Shown here one piece after another: positions 59,101 to 64,000 of a stretch of 64,000 bases of DNA (position 1 is the stretch's first letter; every line of letters begins with the position of its first letter). Location of the stretch: assembly GCA_016785225.1 (NCBI GenBank), contig JAFBJZ010000617.1:62001-126000 (forward strand), in the 5' to 3' direction. Both the position numbers and the translations under genes were made by a program. The stretch is from Psettodes erumei. Its lineage: Eukaryota > Chordata > Actinopteri > Pleuronectiformes > Psettodidae. A model generated the notes under the pieces. That model ran no database searches, had not been told where the DNA came from, and saw only the letters and a program-made list of their open reading frames with translations.

Positions 59101-62100
59101 TTTTTTTTATGTTTGTTTTTTATTTTTTAGTTCGGGTGTGCAGAGTTTGAATTCTGCTGCGTGGGCAGGTTGTCTGATTGTAAAATTTATTATTATTATT
59201 TTTTTTTTTTTTGGTCTTTCATTCCATCTTTCCTACCTGTGTCGACGGTCACACCTGAGTGCACAGGTGTGACCCTGCCCCCCCCATGTAGAAATTGGAA
59301 ATAAGCTTGAACTCCCCAAAGCTGCGTGTCCACCAGCATCCTCTTTAAAAGCTCTGGCAGGTAATTATCACCCGTTATAATAATAATAATAATACGGATC
59401 CAGACGAGGTTTGAATGCCGAAACTGTTTTGCAAGCAAAGAAAAAAAAGAAAAAAGAAAAAGCACTACATCTGCACGGCAGCAGCCACTTAATGCCAGGC
59501 TTTTAAACGCTGCTGTTATAATACAGCAGAAGTAAATTGAAAGCTTCGGTAAAAGGCATTTAAAGGATCCGGGTTTTCCGACAGGATTCGCGTCCACCAG
59601 GACGGTAACGGTCCGTACGCCCGTACGGTTGTGACGCGCTCGTATGCATCTCTGCGCGGCGTGTAATCAAACTGCGCATGACTCGGCAGTTTCTAACAAC
59701 GGGCAGCCGGTCCGCTAACACGAGGCTGCTTCTTGCTGCTCTCTGTCCATATTCTATATAAAATGAGGGGAGTTTTTAGCTGGAGGCGGGAGGCGATTAG
59801 CCTAGCTTAGCACGAGGGCTAGTCGGAAAACGGGAGAGAGAGTTCGCGAAGCTCGTTGGCGAACGCGTTTCTTGTTGGTTTGAAAATGTAAAGTTTGAGA
59901 TGTGAAAGTGACTTTTTTTTTTTTTTTGCCGGTTGGCTTGTTTTCTTTTCTGGATGGGCAGGATGTTTAGAAGCTGCCACTGCACCCGGCTGTTGTGGCG
60001 TAACCGCAATATTCCCGTTGTTTACGCCACGTTTGTGTGGGATGGACGCACACCAGACAGTGTTAACTGGAGAGTTTGGGAGGTGTTGGTGAGGTGTGTT
60101 TTTCAGCATTAGTCAGAGCCATGCTAGCTGTTTCCACCCGCTTCCAGCTTTTAAGCTAAGCTAGGCTAACTGTATCCCAACACGAAATCGTCAGCCTCAA
60201 AACAGCTGAGCTGATCCAGTGCTGAGGGTTTCGGGATTTTTTTTTTTCCTTCCTGACACTTTGATGAATACGAATGTTCAGTTTTCAGGAGTTGTTGCGT
60301 TGAATGTTTTTCGATGATTGCGATGATTTAAATGACGCACAAGCGGCACGTTTTGATTTAAACTGCGAAAACGAGATGCGGTTCTGACCCCACGTCCGTC
60401 TGTGGCCGAGGCTCATGGGAGATGTAGTTGTTGAACGCTCGTACATTTATAGTTTGTGAAAATGCGGCGTCGGGGATGTACAGCAGGAGTTGTCGCGGGT
60501 CGGTCCCGATCACGTTCGCCCAGACCTGCAGGTCGTTTTTCCGATGAGTCGGCACTAAAGGATTTCTCCCAGAATTTGGACAGAGAAGCCGCAGCAACTT
60601 GTGTTCAGCTTTTTTTAAAAAAAAAAAAAAAGAGTGATAGCTGATGGACACGTCCCAGTGCCCCCACCCTCCCTCCTCCCCCGGCTGCGATGGCGTGGAG
60701 GTGGTGCTCGCGACGTAGTCACCTGACGCGACGCCTGAGCGGCCCAAAAAAAAAAACCAAAAAACAACAAACAACTTTCCTTTTCTTTCCTCGTTCACCT
60801 GTTTGAGGTTTCGTCATCTTTCCTCCCTCGACGACTTAATGTACAAATCCTTTGATTGTGGGCTTTGGGTTTGGTTTGGGTTTTGGCGGACAGAAGCTGA
60901 GGCTCAACTGGAATCCCGGTTGTTTTGTTTCCAGGTGTTTTTCTGGCACATACGGGGACGGTGACGTGCGCACACGTCTGCGTAAACGACATTTGATCAC
61001 ATGTGGACTGCATTTGTTGACGTGGCAAAGAAAACTGTGCCATTATACAGCCGTTGTTTTTTTTGTTTGTGTTGACTGGGCCGTTGAACCTGTACATAGC
61101 TGAGCGCTTGCCACCTCTGGCTTTTTGGTTTTTTGTTGTTTTGTTTTTTTTTTGAAAGGTGTGATTTTCAGGTTTCTGAAAGTCCCTCCAGAGACTTCTC
61201 ACAGCTGGAGAAAACTACGGCGTGACACCACTGACTGTAGCTCGCGGTCGACCCCCAACCCCCTCGCCGCCGAGGTCGAGGTCGAGGTCTGACCCCGGAC
61301 TCTGAGGTGCAGACTGAACATCCCTGAACTGTGAATGTCGTGCATGTGCCACCCACAAATCCAGACCGGCGGCCCCGGACGGTCCCGCTCCTGAAAAAGG
61401 GATGTGGTTGTTTTTTTGGCGGTAAGACGACCGCGAGCTCTGCACGCCGGCATTAATGCAAACGCTCAGTTGTGGTGTTTTGTTTTTTTTTTTATTTTAA
61501 AGAAGCTCCTTTCTCCTCGTGGACTTCTTCATGGAGCGACACACTCCGCATCAACCCGCCAGTCGCCTCAGCTGTCAGTCTCCTACTTCCTGTTCGCCCG
61601 TTTTGACAGTGCCATTGTTTCTGTTGTTGTTTTTTCTTCTTCGAGGGTTGCGTCTTCTCGTAAAAATGGACCCCCCCGTGTGTTTTTTTTTTTTTTAAAG
61701 TCATAACAATGAATGCACACCACCTGACTGGAACTCTTGTATCAACTCACTGTGGTTTAACTCATTAACACTCTTACCATGCTACGCTAACGGCTGTGGA
61801 CAATCAGCGCTGACTCCACCGCGTTGGGGTCTGGACAGATAACTTTTTTTGCCTAACGACACCTTTAACGGATGTGATGAGTTGGAGGGTTATGCGTTCA
61901 AGAGGGCTTTTTGATTTTTGTCGGTTTGTTTGTTTATTTGTTTCGTTTTTTGTTTTTTTTTCTTTCGGGGTCTTTTCTTCCATCGAGACTGGAATCAAGC
62001 GTACATGTCAGCTATAGATAATTTAAGTTACTCTTGTGTCATGATGTAAAACTGTCTAATTTGGAGGAAAAAATGTAGCTTACTGAAAAATAAAGATTTA

Positions 62101-62110
62101 GGCACTGTTG
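56200..62110 (+). other. larp4b 3' UTR and flank
   Basis: This follows the larp4b stop. Candidate poly(A) signals are AATAAA at 58446-58451 and 62089-62094, with an AATATA variant near 58961, so a 2.3-kb 3' UTR or one approaching 5.9 kb are both possible. The region has many T-runs, (GA)n near 58712-58740 and (TA)n near 58636. A dispersed repeat copy sits at 60122-60170 and a partial one near 59793. The open frames here are short and have no recognisable domains. Confidence 0.5.
60122..60170 (+). repeat. Dispersed repeat copy
   Basis: It reads gctagctgtttccacccgc, then ttccagcttttaagctaag and ctaggctaac, and is closely related to the copy at 62.5 kb. Confidence 0.5.
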
Positions 62111-63583
62111 AGGCTCCACTGACTTTTTAATTTTAATGTTTTTTTTACACGCGAGTTAACGTACCTCAAATTAAACACTCTTGAGAAGATGCAGGTTTTT
62201 TGGAGCGGCACCCTGAGGATGAGGAGGATGAGGAGGATGAGGCGGTGAGCTGATGACAGCAAAGAGCCACAAGATGGCGCTGTGTTGACATCTTTTATCA
62301 GCCCCGTCCTGTTAGACGATGGCGGAAGAAATTCTCAGTGAAAAATAAAAAGAGGATGATGGTATTGTAATTTACATGTTGAGTTTCACATTGAGACAAC
62401 ACACTTTTTTTTAGAATAATAATTATTATAATAATGATAATAATAATAATTGCCAACAGCTAATAGAGAGAGAGAGATAAAAGTGGGTTTTGATAACCTG
62501 GAGTTGGAGGTAGCCAGGCTAGCAGTTTCCACCCGTTTCCAGTCTTTATGCTAAGCTACGCTAACAAAGCTGGAAGCGAAAATAATACAGTACAACCGCA
62601 ACAAAGTGGACACGTGATGGGAAGAGTCTGTTCTTAAATGACAGATAGATAGTTAAACATATCTGGCGCCCTCTAACGGACTTATTTTTTTTTAATCATC
62701 AGTTTTTTTCCCTCCTCACAACAGAAAAACAACTTTGTCGTGAGTCCGTTACAAACAACCGTGTTTCCGATGTGCGCAGGTAGTTACGATTTCGGTCTGT
62801 CACCTGCAGGGGGTGGAGATGAGTGAAGTTACACACAGTTAACACGCATCAAACAGGAAGACGGATCATCTTCTCCTCTAACAGTAAAAAAAAAGCACAA
62901 AAACAGCTCGTTAATGGTGGGAAATAAAAGCAGCTACAAGTCAGCATCATCTCTTTTTTATTTTTTATTTTTTATTTTTGCAATGCCACAAACCTAAAGA
63001 TGTGTGTGGTTTAAACTTGTACTTTTGGGTCTCGGATGGCAGCAGTGTTTCTGTATTAAATGTCTTAAATGTGTATTTACTTATAACATAACCTACGTTC
63101 ACCACATCTTTTAGTCTACGATTAATTTAATAGGGGGTTTCCAGTACATTCATCGCTGTTCACGGTTATTTCACCAGGCGCCCAAAAACACAACCAGTGA
63201 AACGATTAAGTGATTAATCCATAAATCCGACTGGAAACAATTTTTCGTAGCTCATTGGTCGCATTAGTCGTTTACTGATCGAAAAAAAAAAAAAAAAAAA
63301 AAAAAATCCGCGCAGAATTAAAGGCGACGCCTTATTTTGAAAAACCCGGCCCCCACCGGAAGCAGGAGGCGCCGTTTAATTGGCTCCAGCTTGACGCGGG
63401 TTCCGCGGAGGGAGAACAGCGCCGCTGCCGCACGGACAGCGACACTCTGACACGCACTCGGACTCACTTTGGATTTTTTTTTTTTTTTTTGGGGGTGGGT
63501 GGGGTGGGGGGTCTCAGGCAGCCTGGAAATAACAGCGACAAAGACGCGGAGAACAGAGATTTAAGTCGGTCCGTGGCGGCGGA
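62111..63583. other. larp4b - dip2c intergenic region and dip2c promoter
   Basis: It contains a GATGAG/GAGGAT repeat (62217-62243), (TAA)n near 62417-62450, a dispersed repeat copy and poly-A at 63281-63306. From about 63330 it becomes GC-rich and probably holds the dip2c promoter and 5' UTR. No coding exon seen. Confidence 0.5.
62512..62567 (+). repeat. Dispersed repeat copy
   Basis: It reads agccaggctagcagtttcca, then cccgtttccagtctttatg and ctaagctacgctaac. This is the clearest copy of the family seen in the window. Confidence 0.55.
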
Positions 63584-63662
63584 ATGGCGGACCGCGACCC
63601 GGTGCCTCTTCCCGCGGAGGTGCGCGCCAGACTGGCCGAGCTGGAGCTGGAGTTGTCCGAGG
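63584..63662 (+). CDS. dip2c: Disco-interacting protein 2 homolog C, first coding exon (partial)
   Basis: The exon encodes 26 codons plus one base, MADRDPVPLPAEVRARLAEL followed by ELELSEG, and ends at a consensus donor (GAGG|GTGAGT). The EVRARLAELELELSEG stretch opens the DMAP1-binding domain shared by DIP2A/B/C. DIP2C is chosen over its paralogues because of the neighbouring larp4b-gtpbp4-wdr37-adarb2 block, which adjoins DIP2C in human. DIP2 proteins carry two adenylate-forming (acyl-CoA synthetase-like) domains further on, not in this window. Confidence 0.85.
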
Positions 63663-63720
63663 GTGAGTGCTCTGATCCCCGCCGCGGGGCTCGGCGGCTC
63701 TGCCCGGGGGCTCCGCCGCG

Positions 63721-63792
<72 letters not shown>

Positions 63793-64000
63793 TGCTGAGG
63801 GAGGGGGGGCTGTTTGGGTCGGTTCTGGTCGGTCCTGAGAGCACACGAAGCGGGTTCGGAGTTGTTTTGCGGGTCTTTTTTGTTGTTGTTGTTTTGTGTT
63901 GTTTTGTTTTGTGTGTGTGTGTGTGTGTGTGAAAAGTGTCGACCGCAAGTTGAAGTGCGTCTCGGTGAGACACATGGTGCCGTCATGACTGCGCTGTGGT
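63663..64000 (+). other. dip2c first intron (start)
   Basis: It begins with the GTGAGT donor and holds (CTG)n, a long (GT)n array (63738-63790) and a second GT array (about 63910-63931). Cys/Val- and His/Thr-rich open frames across it are repeat artefacts. Confidence 0.7.

Noticed and set aside
63489..63932. Long Cys/Val and His/Thr frames at the right edge
   Set aside because: They are translations of the (GT)n array in the dip2c first intron.

Overview
The window looks like a gene-dense stretch of a teleost fish chromosome, most likely a percomorph. The evidence is split vertebrate genes with GT-AG introns of mostly 75-1000 bp, abundant (CA)n/(GT)n microsatellites, a fish-type intronless TRIM gene with PRY-SPRY, and Tc1-like and Penelope-like element debris. 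No prokaryotic, plasmid or viral genome features were seen.

Layout, left to right. (1) At 1.5-2.5 kb is the 5' coding exon of slco5a1 on the minus strand; the rest of that gene lies off the left edge. (2) At 5.1-6.8 kb is a complete intronless TRIM E3-ligase-like gene (minus) with two consensus interferon-response elements just upstream of its ATG. (3) From 6.8 to 16.2 kb is a gene-poor region with three tRNA-Ser genes (13.9-14.9 kb), microsatellites and several unexplained stretches that could be conserved non-coding elements. (4) adarb2 (plus) occupies 16.4-21.6 kb, from both dsRNA-binding domains to the stop; its most N-terminal exon(s) are not confidently located. (5) wdr37 (minus) spans 25.1-29.9 kb and is complete in 13 coding exons; adarb2 and wdr37 converge near 23.1-23.2 kb. 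(6) gtpbp4/nog1 (minus) spans 31.7-42.0 kb and is complete in 17 exons (634 codons by my count). Its 4.5-kb intron 7 holds a dead Tc1-like fragment, a dead Penelope-like reverse transcriptase fragment and a nested intronless coiled-coil gene of unknown function. (7) larp4b (plus) spans 46.8-56.2 kb and is nearly complete, with a 5' UTR exon near 43.5 kb and a long 3' region. (8) The first coding exon of dip2c (plus) is at 63.6 kb and runs off the right edge.

The block adarb2 - wdr37 - gtpbp4 - larp4b - dip2c matches the gene order of human 10p15.3, except that IDI1, which lies between WDR37 and GTPBP4 in mammals, is not seen. slco5a1 (human 8q13) and the TRIM gene are outside that block, so a synteny breakpoint lies between about 7 and 16 kb. 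The genes do not form a pathway; they cover RNA editing/dsRNA binding (adarb2), 60S ribosome assembly (gtpbp4), mRNA stability and translation (larp4b), a WD-repeat scaffold (wdr37), transport (slco5a1) and innate immunity (TRIM).

Exon limits were set by hand from splice-site motifs, reading-frame phase and remembered vertebrate orthologues; no alignment was run. The most interesting items are the nested coiled-coil gene with RFX X-box-like motifs upstream, the paired ISREs of the TRIM gene, a perfect 18-bp hairpin inside an intron of the ADAR-family gene, and (UG)n tracts sitting directly at several 3' splice sites.
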